Below, in pieces: positions 1 through 8,962 of a stretch of DNA of 64,000 bases. The notes under the pieces were generated by a model. That model searched no databases. It worked only from the letters and a program-made list of their open reading frames with translations, and was not told the DNA's origin. This stretch comes from Fructobacillus americanaquae (lineage in GTDB: Bacteria > Bacillota > Bacilli > Lactobacillales > Lactobacillaceae), in contig NZ_CP097122.1 in the NCBI RefSeq assembly GCF_024029775.1, forward strand, positions 1,055,001 to 1,119,000, in the 5' to 3' direction. The stretch's first letter is position 1; each line of letters opens with the position of its first letter. The position numbers were made by a program, and so were the translations under genes.

Positions 1-488
1 ATATTGGTTCTGGTGCCGGCTTCCCGGCAATTCCTTTAAAAATTGCTTTACCAAACCTAAAGGTGACGCTGATTGATTCTTTGAACAAACGGGTTAACTT
101 TTTAAAAACAGTTGTTGCAGATCTCGGCTTAAAAAATGTAACGGTTTTGCATGGTCGTGCTGAGGACTTTGGTCAAGACCAACACATGCGTGAAAGTTTT
201 GATTATGCCACGGCCAGGGCTGTTGCGCGCACTGCCGTTTTAGCTGAGTACACATTGCCGTTTGTTAAACTCGATGGACAACTTTTGGTGATGAAGGGGT
301 CGGCTGGTGAAGACGAGTTGCAGGCCGGTCAAAAGTCTTTACAGACACTTGGTGGTCAATTCCAGGAAAGCTTCACTTTCACCTTACCAAATCAGGATCC
401 ACGAATGATTCAGATTATTGCTAAGGTACAAAAGACACCAAAGAAGTATCCAAGGCAGGCCGGTACTCCTAGCAAAAAGCCATTATAA
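1..488 (+). CDS. rsmG: 16S rRNA (guanine-N7) methyltransferase RsmG, 3' part
   Basis: This is the C-terminal part of RsmG (GidB), which uses S-adenosylmethionine to methylate N7 of G527 in 16S rRNA. The reading frame is open from base 3, so the start lies left of the window. The first residues seen are IGSGAGFPAIPLKI, the glycine-rich SAM-binding loop of a Rossmann-fold methyltransferase. It is followed by VTLIDS, the acidic strand end that binds the SAM ribose, and by a TARAV segment typical of the family. The end is basic (KKYPRQAGTPSKKPL), as in other RsmG proteins. It sits just before parA, the usual rsmG-parAB neighbourhood near the replication origin in Firmicutes. Confidence 0.93.
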   Translation, partial: IGSGAGFPAIPLKIALPNLKVTLIDSLNKRVNFLKTVVADLGLKNVTVLHGRAEDFGQDQHMRESFDYATARAVARTAVLAEYTLPFVKLDGQLLVMKGSAGEDELQAGQKSLQTLGGQFQESFTFTLPNQDPRMIQIIAKVQKTPKKYPRQAGTPSKKPL

Positions 489-507
489 AAGAAAAAGGAG
501 CCAGCAG

Positions 508-1266
508 ATGGCAAAGATTATTGCTTTAGCCAACCAAAAAGGTGGGGTTGGCAAGACAACAACAAGTATTAACCTGGGTGCTGCCTTGGCAAAAGCTGGT
601 AAGCGGGTTTTGTTAGTTGATGCCGATCCACAGGGAAATGCAACCTCTGGTGTTGGTGTTGACAAATCAGAATTAGAGAATGATGTTTATGAAGTCTTGA
701 TTAATGGCGTTGCCGCTCAGGACGCTATTGTTGGTGCCGATACTTTGGATATTTTACCAACGACGATTCAGTTGTCAGAAAGTGAAGTACAGTTAGTTGA
801 TCTTCCACGACGAGAATTTCGCTTAAAGGATGCACTAGCACCATTGGCTGATCAGTATGACTATATTTTGATTGACAATCCGCCTTCATTAGGACTTTTG
901 ACGATTAACTCCTTCACAGCAGCCGATGCGGTTTTGATTCCAGTCCAAACGGAATTTTACGCTTTGGAGGGTTTGGGGCAATTGCTCAATACGATTGAAC
1001 TTGTTCGTCAAGGTCTAAATCCTGATTTGGAAATGGCCGGTATCTTATTAACGATGTATGATACAAGAACAAATTTGGCAAGACAGGTGTCTGAGCAAGT
1101 ACGCAAGTACTTTGAAGACCGGGTTTACCAAACGGTTATTCCGCGGACAGTTCGGTTGTCGGAAGCACCTTCGTACGGCCAGGCGATTATTGATTTTGAC
1201 CCAAAGTCACTCGGTGCACGGGTGTATACCGAATTTGCTAAGGAGGTCATGGCGCAGTATGGTTAA
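508..1266 (+). CDS. parA: Chromosome partitioning ATPase ParA (Soj)
   Basis: ParA/Soj is a deviant Walker-A ATPase that works with ParB in origin segregation and in control of replication initiation. The 252-residue product starts MAKIIALANQKGGVGKTT, carrying the deviant Walker A motif KGGVGKTT near residues 11-18. DADPQGN (Walker A', about 42-48) and a DNPPS motif (about 124-128) follow. The ATG at 508 was chosen because AAGGAG lies 7 bases upstream and the protein then begins exactly at the ParA fold. An upstream in-frame extension overlaps rsmG and looks unrelated. The gene overlaps parB by 8 bases, so the two are probably translationally coupled. No parS site was recognised nearby. Confidence 0.95.
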   Translation: MAKIIALANQKGGVGKTTTSINLGAALAKAGKRVLLVDADPQGNATSGVGVDKSELENDVYEVLINGVAAQDAIVGADTLDILPTTIQLSESEVQLVDLPRREFRLKDALAPLADQYDYILIDNPPSLGLLTINSFTAADAVLIPVQTEFYALEGLGQLLNTIELVRQGLNPDLEMAGILLTMYDTRTNLARQVSEQVRKYFEDRVYQTVIPRTVRLSEAPSYGQAIIDFDPKSLGARVYTEFAKEVMAQYG

Positions 1267-2158
1267 TAAAAGAGGTGGATTGGGTAAAAACATGGATTCG
1301 CTCTTTGGATCCAATGGTATTTCAAAGGAAGCTTTGGCCCATTCAAAAACAGTTAGCCGCAATCCGGATGCAGGGGAGAAAGTTGTTTCGCTTCCCTTAG
1401 ACCAAATTGAAGCCAACCCGTTTCAACCGCGGCTGCACTTTGATGAAGAATCGATCAAAGAGCTCGCTCAGTCAATTAAAGAAAATGGCATGTTGACGCC
1501 GATTATTGTTCGTCAAAGCGGTGTTAAGTATCAAATTATTGCTGGGGAGCGTCGTTTCCGCGCAACTAAGACTTTGCCGGTGAAGGAAATTACCGCGATT
1601 GTTCGAGCAACCAATGACGATACCATGGCGACGTTGGCACTGATTGAAAACTTGCAACGCGATAACCTGGACCCGATTGAAGAATCACGGGCCTATGCCA
1701 ACTTGATGGCCCAGTTGGATTTAAACCAAACTCAACTGGCTGAAAAGTTAGGAAAAGAACGGACAACGATTGCCAATGCTTTGCGCTTGTTAAGGTTACC
1801 CAATCAGGTTCAAGACTTGGTGCAAGCTGGTGAACTTTCCATGGGACAAGCCCGGGCCTTACTCGGTTTGGAAAAAGAAAGTCAGATGAATGCTGTTGTC
1901 CAAACGATCTTGAAAGAACAGTTGAATGTCCGCCAGGTTGAAACACTGGTCAAGAGAGTTAACGCCGGTGACCAAAAGCCTGCCAAAAAGGTTGAATCGC
2001 CATTTGCTAAGGATTTAGCAAATCGGTTAGAAGATAAATTTGGCACAAAGGTCAAGGTCAACACCGGTTCAAAGGGTGCAGGAAAGATTGAAATTGCTTA
2101 TCTTTCAGAACAAGACCTGGCTCGAATCTTAAGTATTTTATCAATTGAGGTAGACTAA
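1259..2158 (+). CDS. parB: Chromosome partitioning protein ParB (Spo0J)
   Basis: ParB is the parS-binding CTPase clamp that loads on origin-proximal DNA and stimulates ParA. The product has 299 residues. The N-terminus MVNKRGGLGKNMDSLFG matches the Soj-interacting lysine/glycine-rich tail. The NPFQPR motif, the GERRFRA box (CTP-binding fold) and a helix-turn-helix near LNQTQLAEKLGKERTTIANALRLL are all visible. The ATG at 1259 overlaps the parA stop and has a strong AAGGAGG just upstream. The same frame is open further 5', but that part lies inside parA and does not resemble ParB. Two bases separate it from the DUF951 gene. Confidence 0.95.
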   Translation: MVNKRGGLGKNMDSLFGSNGISKEALAHSKTVSRNPDAGEKVVSLPLDQIEANPFQPRLHFDEESIKELAQSIKENGMLTPIIVRQSGVKYQIIAGERRFRATKTLPVKEITAIVRATNDDTMATLALIENLQRDNLDPIEESRAYANLMAQLDLNQTQLAEKLGKERTTIANALRLLRLPNQVQDLVQAGELSMGQARALLGLEKESQMNAVVQTILKEQLNVRQVETLVKRVNAGDQKPAKKVESPFAKDLANRLEDKFGTKVKVNTGSKGAGKIEIAYLSEQDLARILSILSIEVD

Positions 2159-2159
2159 A

Positions 2160-2363
2160 ATGGCGCAATCAATTGAATATGGTCTTGGTGACCTAGTTGA
2201 AATGAAGAAGCCCCATGCTTGCGGAACGAATGCTTGGGTGGTCAACCGACTTGGGGCCGATATTAAAATTACCTGTTCGAACTGTAACCGGACAATTATG
2301 TTAACCCGGTTTAACTTTGAAAAGCGCTTGAAAAAAGTCTTAAAAAAGGCCGAAGAAGATTGA
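2160..2363 (+). CDS. DUF951 family small protein
   Basis: A 67-residue protein of the DUF951 family, whose members are nearly always encoded next to parB and ychF in Firmicutes. It contains KKPHACGTNAW and CSNCNRT. The single Cys of the first motif and the CxxC of the second suggest a small zinc- or nucleic-acid-binding fold, but no molecular role is established. The ATG follows the parB stop by one base and uses the GAGGT inside the parB end as ribosome-binding site. ychF starts 33 bases downstream. The family assignment is firm; the function is unknown. Confidence 0.88.
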   Translation: MAQSIEYGLGDLVEMKKPHACGTNAWVVNRLGADIKITCSNCNRTIMLTRFNFEKRLKKVLKKAEED

Positions 2364-2396
2364 TTTTTACGGTTTAAGACGAAAGGATAAATAGAC

Positions 2397-3497
2397 ATGG
2401 CTTTAACAGCTGGAATCGTTGGACTACCTAATGTTGGTAAGTCAACACTTTTTAATGCAATTACAAAGGCTGGTGCAGAAATGGCAAATTACCCATTTGC
2501 CACCATTGAACCAAATGTTGGAATTGTCGAAGTGCCAGATGATCGCTTAGCGCGGATTCAAGAAATTGAACCGGCTGATAAGATTATTCCAACAACATTT
2601 GAATTTACCGACATTGCCGGTATCGTAAAGGGTGCTTCCAAAGGTGAAGGACTTGGAAACAAGTTTTTGGAAAACATTCGCCAAGTGAATGCTATTGTTC
2701 ACGTTGTCCGTGCCTTTGATGACGATGAAATCATTCACGTTAATGGTAAAGTTGATCCACTTGATGATATTGACACCATTAATACTGAGTTGGTCCTAGC
2801 TGATTTGGAAGCAGTCGATAAGCGCTATGCGAAGGTTGCTCGTGCTGCGAAGGGATCCGATAAAGTTGCTAAGGCAGAAGCTGCTGTTTTGGAAAAGATT
2901 AAGCCTGTCTTGGAAGCTGGCAAGGCCGTGCGGACGGTTGATTTCTCAGAAGAAGAAGAAAAGGTCGTCAAGGGCTTATTCTTGTTGACATCAAAGCCAA
3001 CGCTTTATGTTGCCAATATCGCAGAAGACGATATGGCGGATCCAACCAACTCGCCTTACTACCAAAAAATTAAGGATTTTGCTGATTCTGAAAAGGCTGA
3101 AGTAATTGCCTTGTCAGCCAATGCCGAAGAAGAGATTGCTCAGCTAGATGACGACGAAAAGGCCGATTATTTGGAATTAGCTGGTGTTCAAGAACCTGGT
3201 TTGAACAAGCTGATTCGCTCTGCTTACCACTTATTAGACTTGCGAACATTCTTTACTGCTGGTGGCAAAGAAACGCGGGCATGGACCTTTAAGGCCGGAT
3301 ACAAAGCTCCACAGGCTGCTGGTGTGATTCATTCGGACTTTGAGCGTGGATTCATCCGGGCGGAAACGATTGCCTTTGCTGATTTGGACGAATATGGGTC
3401 TGTTAAGGCCGTTAAAGAAGCTGGTAAGTTGCGATCAGAAGGAAAAGATTACGACGTTCAAGACGGCGATATTATCGAATTCCGTTTCAACGTATAA
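2397..3497 (+). CDS. ychF: Redox/stress-linked P-loop ATPase YchF (OBG family)
   Basis: YchF (OLA1 homologue) is an OBG-family translation-factor-like P-loop protein that prefers ATP and binds ribosomes. The 366-residue length is normal. The G1 motif GLPNVGKST lies at residues 9-17, the G3-like DIAGIVKGASKGEGLGN at about 70-86, and NIAED in the nucleotide-specificity region. The C-terminal TGS domain ends in DGDIIEFRFNV, the canonical YchF terminus. AAAGGA stands 11 bases before the ATG. It is very likely co-transcribed with the parB cluster. Confidence 0.96.
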   Translation: MALTAGIVGLPNVGKSTLFNAITKAGAEMANYPFATIEPNVGIVEVPDDRLARIQEIEPADKIIPTTFEFTDIAGIVKGASKGEGLGNKFLENIRQVNAIVHVVRAFDDDEIIHVNGKVDPLDDIDTINTELVLADLEAVDKRYAKVARAAKGSDKVAKAEAAVLEKIKPVLEAGKAVRTVDFSEEEEKVVKGLFLLTSKPTLYVANIAEDDMADPTNSPYYQKIKDFADSEKAEVIALSANAEEEIAQLDDDEKADYLELAGVQEPGLNKLIRSAYHLLDLRTFFTAGGKETRAWTFKAGYKAPQAAGVIHSDFERGFIRAETIAFADLDEYGSVKAVKEAGKLRSEGKDYDVQDGDIIEFRFNV

Positions 3498-3524
3498 TAA
3501 ATTTAAAGGACGAAAGACAGTAAG

Positions 3525-4232
3525 ATGACGCAAGTAGATTCGCAATTAAGCAAGAAGAATCAAGACTTTATTTTCCGATTTAAGAAGGGCTTGGCGGAAA
3601 CTGACAAGCTCAGTAACGAACGCAAGGAAGAAATTGTGCAAACGATTTCTAAAAAGCTTTACGTCGGTCAAAAGGCAGGAAAAACAGCTGCGCAAATGTA
3701 TGGCTCACCAGCTCAACTTTTGCAAGAGTATTTGAATCCCCGCCGCTTAGCTAAGAAGTTCCACGATTATTCCTTTACATTCTTGGCCACTGATACGGCC
3801 TTGGTCTTAGTGATGTTCTTGTCTGGTGTTTTCGCTATTACAATGAGTTTTGGCAAGAGTTCAAGCGAAAGCCAAGGAATCGGTGTTGTCTCAAGGCTCT
3901 TGCTATCATTCTGGGGTGGTGCGATTTATACCCTGGCAATGCAACGTTTGGTGCCTAATCCAAAGGACAAGCATCCAAAGAAGAAAATGCCGACTTGGTT
4001 GTTACTGATTGTTGTTGCGATTTTGTGGGTCGCCGGTTTCACGGCCTTCATGTTTATCCCGACGGTGGTTAATCCGATCTTGCCTCTCTTTGGTAATGTG
4101 CTGGTCTTGGCTTTGGCTTGGTTAGCTTACCTGTTGAACCGTAAGCATGCTGGATTGGAACACGGTGGTATTTTAGCTATCTCAAAGTTGTCTCAACAAG
4201 CACGGGTAGATGAGGCTAATCAAAAGGAGTAA
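3525..4232 (+). CDS. DUF1129 family membrane protein
   Basis: A 235-residue membrane protein resembling the DUF1129 family of lactic acid bacteria. The first 80 residues are soluble and charged, with SQLSKKNQDFIFRFKKGL and a YGSPAQLLQEYLNPRR stretch. About four hydrophobic segments follow (roughly 85-110, 125-145, 160-180, 185-205), then a short charged tail. It lies 3 bases before the response regulator and is probably in the same transcript as the two-component system and the carboxypeptidase. That position hints at an envelope role, but none can be read from the sequence. Confidence 0.75.
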   Translation: MTQVDSQLSKKNQDFIFRFKKGLAETDKLSNERKEEIVQTISKKLYVGQKAGKTAAQMYGSPAQLLQEYLNPRRLAKKFHDYSFTFLATDTALVLVMFLSGVFAITMSFGKSSSESQGIGVVSRLLLSFWGGAIYTLAMQRLVPNPKDKHPKKKMPTWLLLIVVAILWVAGFTAFMFIPTVVNPILPLFGNVLVLALAWLAYLLNRKHAGLEHGGILAISKLSQQARVDEANQKE

Positions 4233-4235
4233 GGG

Positions 4236-4925
4236 ATGAAAATCTTAGTTGTCGACGACGATCAAGAAATTGCTGAATTATTAGAAATTTACTTGAAAAA
4301 TGAAGGCTACGAACCCGTGATTGCACAAGATGGGAAAGAAGCCCTTTCAAAATTAAATACTAACCCGGATGTTGCTTTAATGGTCTTGGACATTATGATG
4401 CCCAATATGTCCGGCTTAGAAGTGTTAAAGGCTGTTCGGAAGGACACGCATATTCCAATTTTGATGCTTTCGGCTAAGTCTTCTGATATGGACAAGATTC
4501 AGGGACTGATTTCTGGAGCCGATGACTACGTAACAAAACCTTTTAACCCTTTGGAAGTGATGGCTCGGATTCGTTCGCTTTTACGGCGGTCTCAAAACAT
4601 GGTCCAAGAGCAAAAGCCGGATGTTTTGTCGGTGGCCTCTTTGGTTATCAATAAGGATTCCCACGAAGTGAAGACCACAAGTGGTGATTTGGTTAATTTG
4701 ACGGCCTTAGAATTTGGAATTTTATACCTCTTGGCTTCTCATCCAAACCGCGTGTTCTCTGCCGATGATATCTTCGAACGTGTTTGGCAACAAGAATCTG
4801 TTGTTTCTGCTAAGACAGTTATGGTGCATGTTTCTCATTTGCGCGATAAATTAGAAGAAGCAACCCATGGTGACCAGGTTATCCAGACTGTTTGGGGTGT
4901 TGGTTATAAGATTGAAGTGAGTTAA
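4236..4925 (+). CDS. OmpR-family response regulator (VanR-like)
   Basis: A two-component response regulator of 229 residues. The receiver domain (1-115) has the acidic pocket VVDDD, the phospho-acceptor Asp52 in MVLDIMMPN, the switch Ser in LSAKS and the Lys in VTKPF. The C-terminal winged helix (about 130-229) has LTALEFGILYLLASHPNRVFS and ends VWGVGYKIE, as in OmpR/PhoB proteins. It lies between the DUF1129 gene and its histidine kinase, 2 bases upstream of the latter. With the carboxypeptidase as the last gene of the run, control of cell-wall crosslinking or envelope stress is a reasonable inference. The target genes cannot be read here. Confidence 0.93.
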   Translation: MKILVVDDDQEIAELLEIYLKNEGYEPVIAQDGKEALSKLNTNPDVALMVLDIMMPNMSGLEVLKAVRKDTHIPILMLSAKSSDMDKIQGLISGADDYVTKPFNPLEVMARIRSLLRRSQNMVQEQKPDVLSVASLVINKDSHEVKTTSGDLVNLTALEFGILYLLASHPNRVFSADDIFERVWQQESVVSAKTVMVHVSHLRDKLEEATHGDQVIQTVWGVGYKIEVS

Positions 4926-4927
4926 TT

Positions 4928-6055
4928 ATGGTCAAGAAAAGTACAATTCTGGCGCAAACCGTTTTGTCATTAATTTTGGCTACTTTGACCTCCGCTGGCC
5001 TTGCCTGGGTGTTGGTTTTTGACCTCTTACAAGACAAAATGAATTGGTCAGCTCGGCAAAGCTGGCCTTTTTTTTACATTGTGTGGCTATTGCTATTGGC
5101 TATTTGGTTAATTCATCTCTGGCGCCGCAGTCGGGAACGTTTGTTATTGCTCAACCTGGCAAAACGACTGTACACCCTTGCTAATCATCCTGATCTTGGT
5201 CACAAGTCGAATGGCCATGATGAGTCGGACTTGCCCGAAAACCAAGAACAACGTCAGTTACCAACCTATAGCAACCAAGCACGGCAACTCACGGCTTTAG
5301 TCGATCGAGTAGTGGCCGAGTTCAATTTGGCCCATGAGGAACAGTTAGCCGTTGAAAAATCGAAGGATGAGATGATGACGAATATCTCTCACGATTTGCG
5401 GACGCCACTAACAGCCATTATTGGTTACCTAGGTTTGGTGGTGACGCCAAATTCGCCTTTATCAGAAGAAGACCAGGCTAAGTATTTAAAGACGGCTTAT
5501 TATAAGTCCAACCAGATGAAGACATTAGTTGAAGACCTCTTTGAGTTTGCCAAGTTGCAAACAACGCAGGTAAGTTTGAATATCACCGATTTCTCGCTTG
5601 GTGACCTCTTTGATCAGGTCCTTGCGAATTATGCCATGGAGGCGGAAAATCGGCACCTGCGCTTTGCAACTAATTTAGACCCAAGTGTGATTGTGATGGC
5701 TGGTGACTCGGATAAATTAGCCCGGGTTTTGATTAACTTGGTTGAAAACGCATTGAAATATGGTCAAGGTGCTAGTTTTATTAAATTAACTGGTCAAGTC
5801 AGGGAGGCTGGATTGGTGGAAATCAGGGTCATTAATGATGGTCCTGCTATACCTGCTCGTTCGGCTAATCATATTTTTGAGCGCTTTTACCGAGTGGAAG
5901 AATCGCGCAACAGCAAGACTGGTGGTACGGGCTTAGGGCTCGCAATCGTGAAGGGCATTATTGACCAGCACAACGGTCAAGTAAAAGTCGAATCAGATGA
6001 GACGGCCACGGCATTCGTCATGACCCTCCCACTGAAACAAGTGAAAGAAGAATAG
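4928..6055 (+). CDS. Membrane sensor histidine kinase (VanS-like)
   Basis: The 375-residue partner of the preceding response regulator. Two N-terminal membrane helices (about 8-33 and 47-66) enclose only a very short outside loop, so it probably senses within the membrane or through a partner. The H-box NISHDLRTPLTAI places the phospho-accepting His at 155. The N-box (LINLVENALKYG), the F-box (IFERFYRVE) and the G-boxes (GGTGLGLAIVKGI) are all intact, so it should be an active kinase. The gene is 2 bases from the regulator and 4 bases from dacA. Confidence 0.93.
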   Translation: MVKKSTILAQTVLSLILATLTSAGLAWVLVFDLLQDKMNWSARQSWPFFYIVWLLLLAIWLIHLWRRSRERLLLLNLAKRLYTLANHPDLGHKSNGHDESDLPENQEQRQLPTYSNQARQLTALVDRVVAEFNLAHEEQLAVEKSKDEMMTNISHDLRTPLTAIIGYLGLVVTPNSPLSEEDQAKYLKTAYYKSNQMKTLVEDLFEFAKLQTTQVSLNITDFSLGDLFDQVLANYAMEAENRHLRFATNLDPSVIVMAGDSDKLARVLINLVENALKYGQGASFIKLTGQVREAGLVEIRVINDGPAIPARSANHIFERFYRVEESRNSKTGGTGLGLAIVKGIIDQHNGQVKVESDETATAFVMTLPLKQVKEE

Positions 6056-6059
6056 AGTG

Positions 6060-7385
6060 ATGAGTGAAAAGCCAATGTATCGGTTACACGCCGCTAATCG
6101 AAAGAAAAAACGTGGGCGGTTTTGGGCCATCCTAATGGCCGTTTTGGTCTTAGCGATAGCCATGATAGGGGCAGGCCTGTATTTCTTGGTACCAGATGAT
6201 GTTAAATCGTCGATTCAAGCCACGAAAGATCAGCCGGTTAGTTTAAATGTTGATGCCACCTCAGCTGTGGTAATTGATTTAACATCAGGCCAAGTTTTGG
6301 GTGAAAAGGATGCCAATAAACAAGCACCGATTGCCTCTGAGAGTAAAATGTTGGTGGCTTACGGCGTCTTAAAAGCAATTGAAGATAACCAATTGAAGTG
6401 GACTGACCAGGTAACCGTGCCGGCTAGTGCCGATCTTTCAGCACAAAATGCAGATGCTATTTCCCATTTGAACATGAAGACGGGTGATAAGCTTTCAGTA
6501 CGCGACCTCTATTGGGCAATGTTTACTAATTCTGCCAATGATGCTGCGCTGACCTTAACGGCTGCCTTGACCAAGCCAGGACAAACGGCACAAGAAACGC
6601 TTGAATCCTTGGCAAGTGACCTGAATTTAAAGGGAACTGAATGGTATAACGGTGCTGGTTTGACAAATGGTGACTCTTATAACAATAACGAAGTTACTTC
6701 CGCATCTGATTCAGCTGCAAACCATGCATCAGCGATGCAGGTTGCTCAAATTGCTAAGAAGATTATGACAATGGATCCGACCTTAAAAACTGTGACGACC
6801 AATCCAACGATAACTTACACAAAAAACAAGACCGTCAAGGTGACGGAGACGTCTGATTTTGGTCAAGGATTTGCCAACATTATCAAAGGCTTGGATAATG
6901 AAAACGGCTTGAAAATACTTGGGTTAAAGACGGGTTCGACACCAGAAGCAGGGGCTTGTTTTACGGGTTATGTCGTTGACCAACAGGGACATGAGTTCTT
7001 GACAGTTGTGAACAATGCTGCCGATTACACGGATACAAAGCAACGGTTCCAAACGACCATTGATATGGTTAACCAGGTCTTGGCTAAAAAGAAAGCGTAT
7101 ACTTTTACGGCAGGTAAGCAACTGACAAACCACAAGACTGTTGGTGTTGATCATGAGGATCAAACAGTTGCCGTACAAGTAGCAGCAAGCAAGACCTACT
7201 GGACAAGTTTGAAAAAATCATTAAAGATACAGCCATTGAAAGACTTGAAGTCTCGCCCCGATGAAAAGAGTACCAACGTGGTGACCTATGCTAAGCCGGA
7301 ATTGAAGGCGACCTTCCTGCCAGGCCTTGCTGACACGGATAAAGAAATTCCCTTACAGGTTTTGACGGCAACAGCTCAGAAATAG
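6060..7385 (+). CDS. dacA: D-alanyl-D-alanine carboxypeptidase (DacA/PBP5 type)
   Basis: A low-molecular-weight penicillin-binding protein that trims the terminal D-Ala from peptidoglycan stem peptides. After a basic cytoplasmic tail (KKKRGR) there is one membrane anchor at about residues 21-44, with no cleavage site evident. The three serine-transpeptidase motifs are present: SxxK (Ser93-Glu-Ser-Lys96), SAN (in TNSANDAAL) and KTG (in LKTGSTPEAG). The C-terminal 100 residues form a PBP5-like all-beta domain. I chose the ATG at 6060 over the GTG directly before it. It follows the histidine kinase by 4 bases, so its level is probably set by that system, comparable in outline to van-type modules. 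Confidence 0.9.
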   Translation: MSEKPMYRLHAANRKKKRGRFWAILMAVLVLAIAMIGAGLYFLVPDDVKSSIQATKDQPVSLNVDATSAVVIDLTSGQVLGEKDANKQAPIASESKMLVAYGVLKAIEDNQLKWTDQVTVPASADLSAQNADAISHLNMKTGDKLSVRDLYWAMFTNSANDAALTLTAALTKPGQTAQETLESLASDLNLKGTEWYNGAGLTNGDSYNNNEVTSASDSAANHASAMQVAQIAKKIMTMDPTLKTVTTNPTITYTKNKTVKVTETSDFGQGFANIIKGLDNENGLKILGLKTGSTPEAGACFTGYVVDQQGHEFLTVVNNAADYTDTKQRFQTTIDMVNQVLAKKKAYTFTAGKQLTNHKTVGVDHEDQTVAVQVAASKTYWTSLKKSLKIQPLKDLKSRPDEKSTNVVTYAKPELKATFLPGLADTDKEIPLQVLTATAQK

Positions 7386-7396
7386 TTTAAAAAATT

Positions 7397-7413
7397 TGAC
7401 TAATTTTTAGTCA
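7397..7413. repeat. Perfect inverted repeat after dacA
   Basis: TGACTAA, three T, TTAGTCA: a 7-base perfect dyad lying between dacA and the pgi promoter. No T-run follows it, so it is a poor terminator. It could be a weak terminator or an operator. Confidence 0.4.
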
Positions 7414-7418
7414 CAGCG

Positions 7419-7446
7419 TTAACTTTACCGTAAAGGGTGCTATAAT
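7419..7446 (+). promoter_or_regulatory. pgi promoter with extended -10
   Basis: TATAAT at 7441-7446 is preceded by TG one base away (extended -10). TTAACT at 7419-7424 is a moderate -35 at a 16-base spacing. Transcription would start at about 7453, just before or within the cre-like site. Confidence 0.7.
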
Positions 7447-7454
7447 AAAAATAG

Positions 7455-7468
7455 TGAAAGCGTTTACT
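7455..7468 (+). promoter_or_regulatory. Putative CcpA operator (cre) of pgi
   Basis: TGAAAGCGTTTACT matches the cre consensus TGWAANCGNTNWCA at 13 of 14 positions. It lies at the predicted transcription start of pgi, 26 bases before the start codon. Binding of CcpA here would be expected to repress by blocking the polymerase. Confidence 0.6.
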
Positions 7469-7493
7469 TTCCGAACAGAAAGGGGTATTCTTC

Positions 7494-8837
7494 ATGGCAG
7501 CAATTCATTTTGATTCGAACGGTTTAGAGAATTTCATTGCAGACAACGAGTTGGATGAAATTAAGGATCAGGTCCGCTTTGCGCATCAGACATTGGTGAA
7601 CAAGACTGGCGCGGGAGCTGACTTTACTGATTGGTTCCACTGGGCTTCGAGCCAAGACCAAGCTAGCTTGGCACCGATTCATCAGGCGGCGGACGCGATT
7701 AAAAAGAATTCTAAAGTTTTGGTAGTGATTGGAATTGGTGGTTCTTATTTGGGATCACGAATGGCAATCGACTTTTTGAAGTCACCCTGGCATAACGAAT
7801 TAGTTCAGGGCGATGAGGTCAAGGTTTACTTTGCCGGTAATGCGATGTCGCCAATGGCCTTAGATGAATTGGACCGGGTAATCGGTGACCAAGATTTCTC
7901 TGTTAACGTGATTTCAAAATCAGGAACCACGACGGAGCCAGCTGTTGCCTTCCGGTTCTTTAAGCAACGCTTGGTAGCTAAGTACGGTGAAGAAGGTGCC
8001 AAAAAACGTATCGTGGCAACGACAGATGCCAAAAAGGGTGCTTTAAAGAACGAGGCCACTGCCGAAGGGTACCAAACATTGGTCATTCCTGATGGCATTG
8101 GTGGTCGATTCTCTGTTTTGTCAGCTGTTGGTTTGTTGCCGATGGCAGTTGCCGGAGTTAATATTGAAAATGTTTTGGCCGGTGCAGCAGCAGCTGAAAA
8201 GACGTATAGCAGTGACGATGTCCATGACAACCCAGCCTTAGCCTATGCGGCTTACCGCCGAATTCTTTACGATAAGGGTTATACAACTGAAATTTTGGCT
8301 AACTGGGAACCATCGCTGCAATACTTGTCAGAGTGGTGGAAGCAGTTGATGGGTGAATCAGAAGGAAAGAACCAAAAGGGCATTTATCCTTCATCGGCGA
8401 ATTACTCGACTGATTTGCATTCTCTTGGTCAATATATTCAAGAAGGTCGTCGTGATCTCTTTGAGACAGTTGTTCGTATTGACCATTCAAAGCATGATTT
8501 GCCAATCCCAAAGACTGGTAATAATGAAGATGGCTTGCTTTATTTGGAAGGAAAGTCATTGGAAGAAGTGAATAAGACTGCTGCGACTGGCGTTGTCTTG
8601 GCCCATGTGGATGGCGGTGTACCAAACTTAGCCGTTTTTTTGGATCGTCAAGATGAAGCTGGTTTGGGTGAATTGATTTACTTCTTTGAATTAGCTGTAG
8701 GTGTTTCAGGCTACCTCTTTAACATCAACCCATTCAACCAACCTGGTGTTGAAGCCTATAAGACGGCGATGTTTGCCCTTTTGGACAAGCCGGGCTATGA
8801 AGAACAAAGTCAGGTTTACCACGACCGGTTAAAGTAA
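7494..8837 (+). CDS. pgi: Glucose-6-phosphate isomerase
   Basis: Interconverts glucose-6-phosphate and fructose-6-phosphate. The 447-residue length matches the short Gram-positive form. The sugar-phosphate binding SIS motifs [10 protein letters not shown] (about 78-87) and [10 protein letters not shown] (about 140-149) are clear, and [14 protein letters not shown] carries family catalytic-region residues. The C-terminal segment [12 protein letters not shown] is the PGI signature. AGAAAGGGG precedes the ATG at good spacing. The gene is monocistronic, with its own promoter, a cre-like site and a strong terminator. In a heterofermentative organism it would mainly serve fructose entry to, or exit from, the pentose phosphate route. 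Confidence 0.96.
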   Translation: MAAIHFDSNGLENFIADNELDEIKDQVRFAHQTLVNKTGAGADFTDWFHWASSQDQASLAPIHQAADAIKKNSKVLVVIGIGGSYLGSRMAIDFLKSPWHNELVQGDEVKVYFAGNAMSPMALDELDRVIGDQDFSVNVISKSGTTTEPAVAFRFFKQRLVAKYGEEGAKKRIVATTDAKKGALKNEATAEGYQTLVIPDGIGGRFSVLSAVGLLPMAVAGVNIENVLAGAAAAEKTYSSDDVHDNPALAYAAYRRILYDKGYTTEILANWEPSLQYLSEWWKQLMGESEGKNQKGIYPSSANYSTDLHSLGQYIQEGRRDLFETVVRIDHSKHDLPIPKTGNNEDGLLYLEGKSLEEVNKTAATGVVLAHVDGGVPNLAVFLDRQDEAGLGELIYFFELAVGVSGYLFNINPFNQPGVEAYKTAMFALLDKPGYEEQSQVYHDRLK

Positions 8838-8845
8838 GACAAAAT

Positions 8846-8897
8846 AAAAACTAGAAACCAAATTTGCATGTGATGCGACTGGGTTTCTAGTTTTTTT
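8846..8897 (+). terminator. pgi terminator
   Basis: AAAAACTAGAAACC pairs with GGTTTCTAGTTTTTTT across a 22-base loop. The T-run ends the pgi transcript and separates it from the convergent busR. Confidence 0.85.
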
Positions 8898-8962
8898 GTC
8901 TAATGAGCACAGAGCTAAAAAATCGTTATTAGCTGATTTTGCAGAGACTGCTTTGTTGGCAG

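Noticed and set aside
1-2500. Search for parS (TGTTTCACGTGAAACA-like) near parAB
   Set aside because: No good match was seen by eye, so no parS site is claimed.
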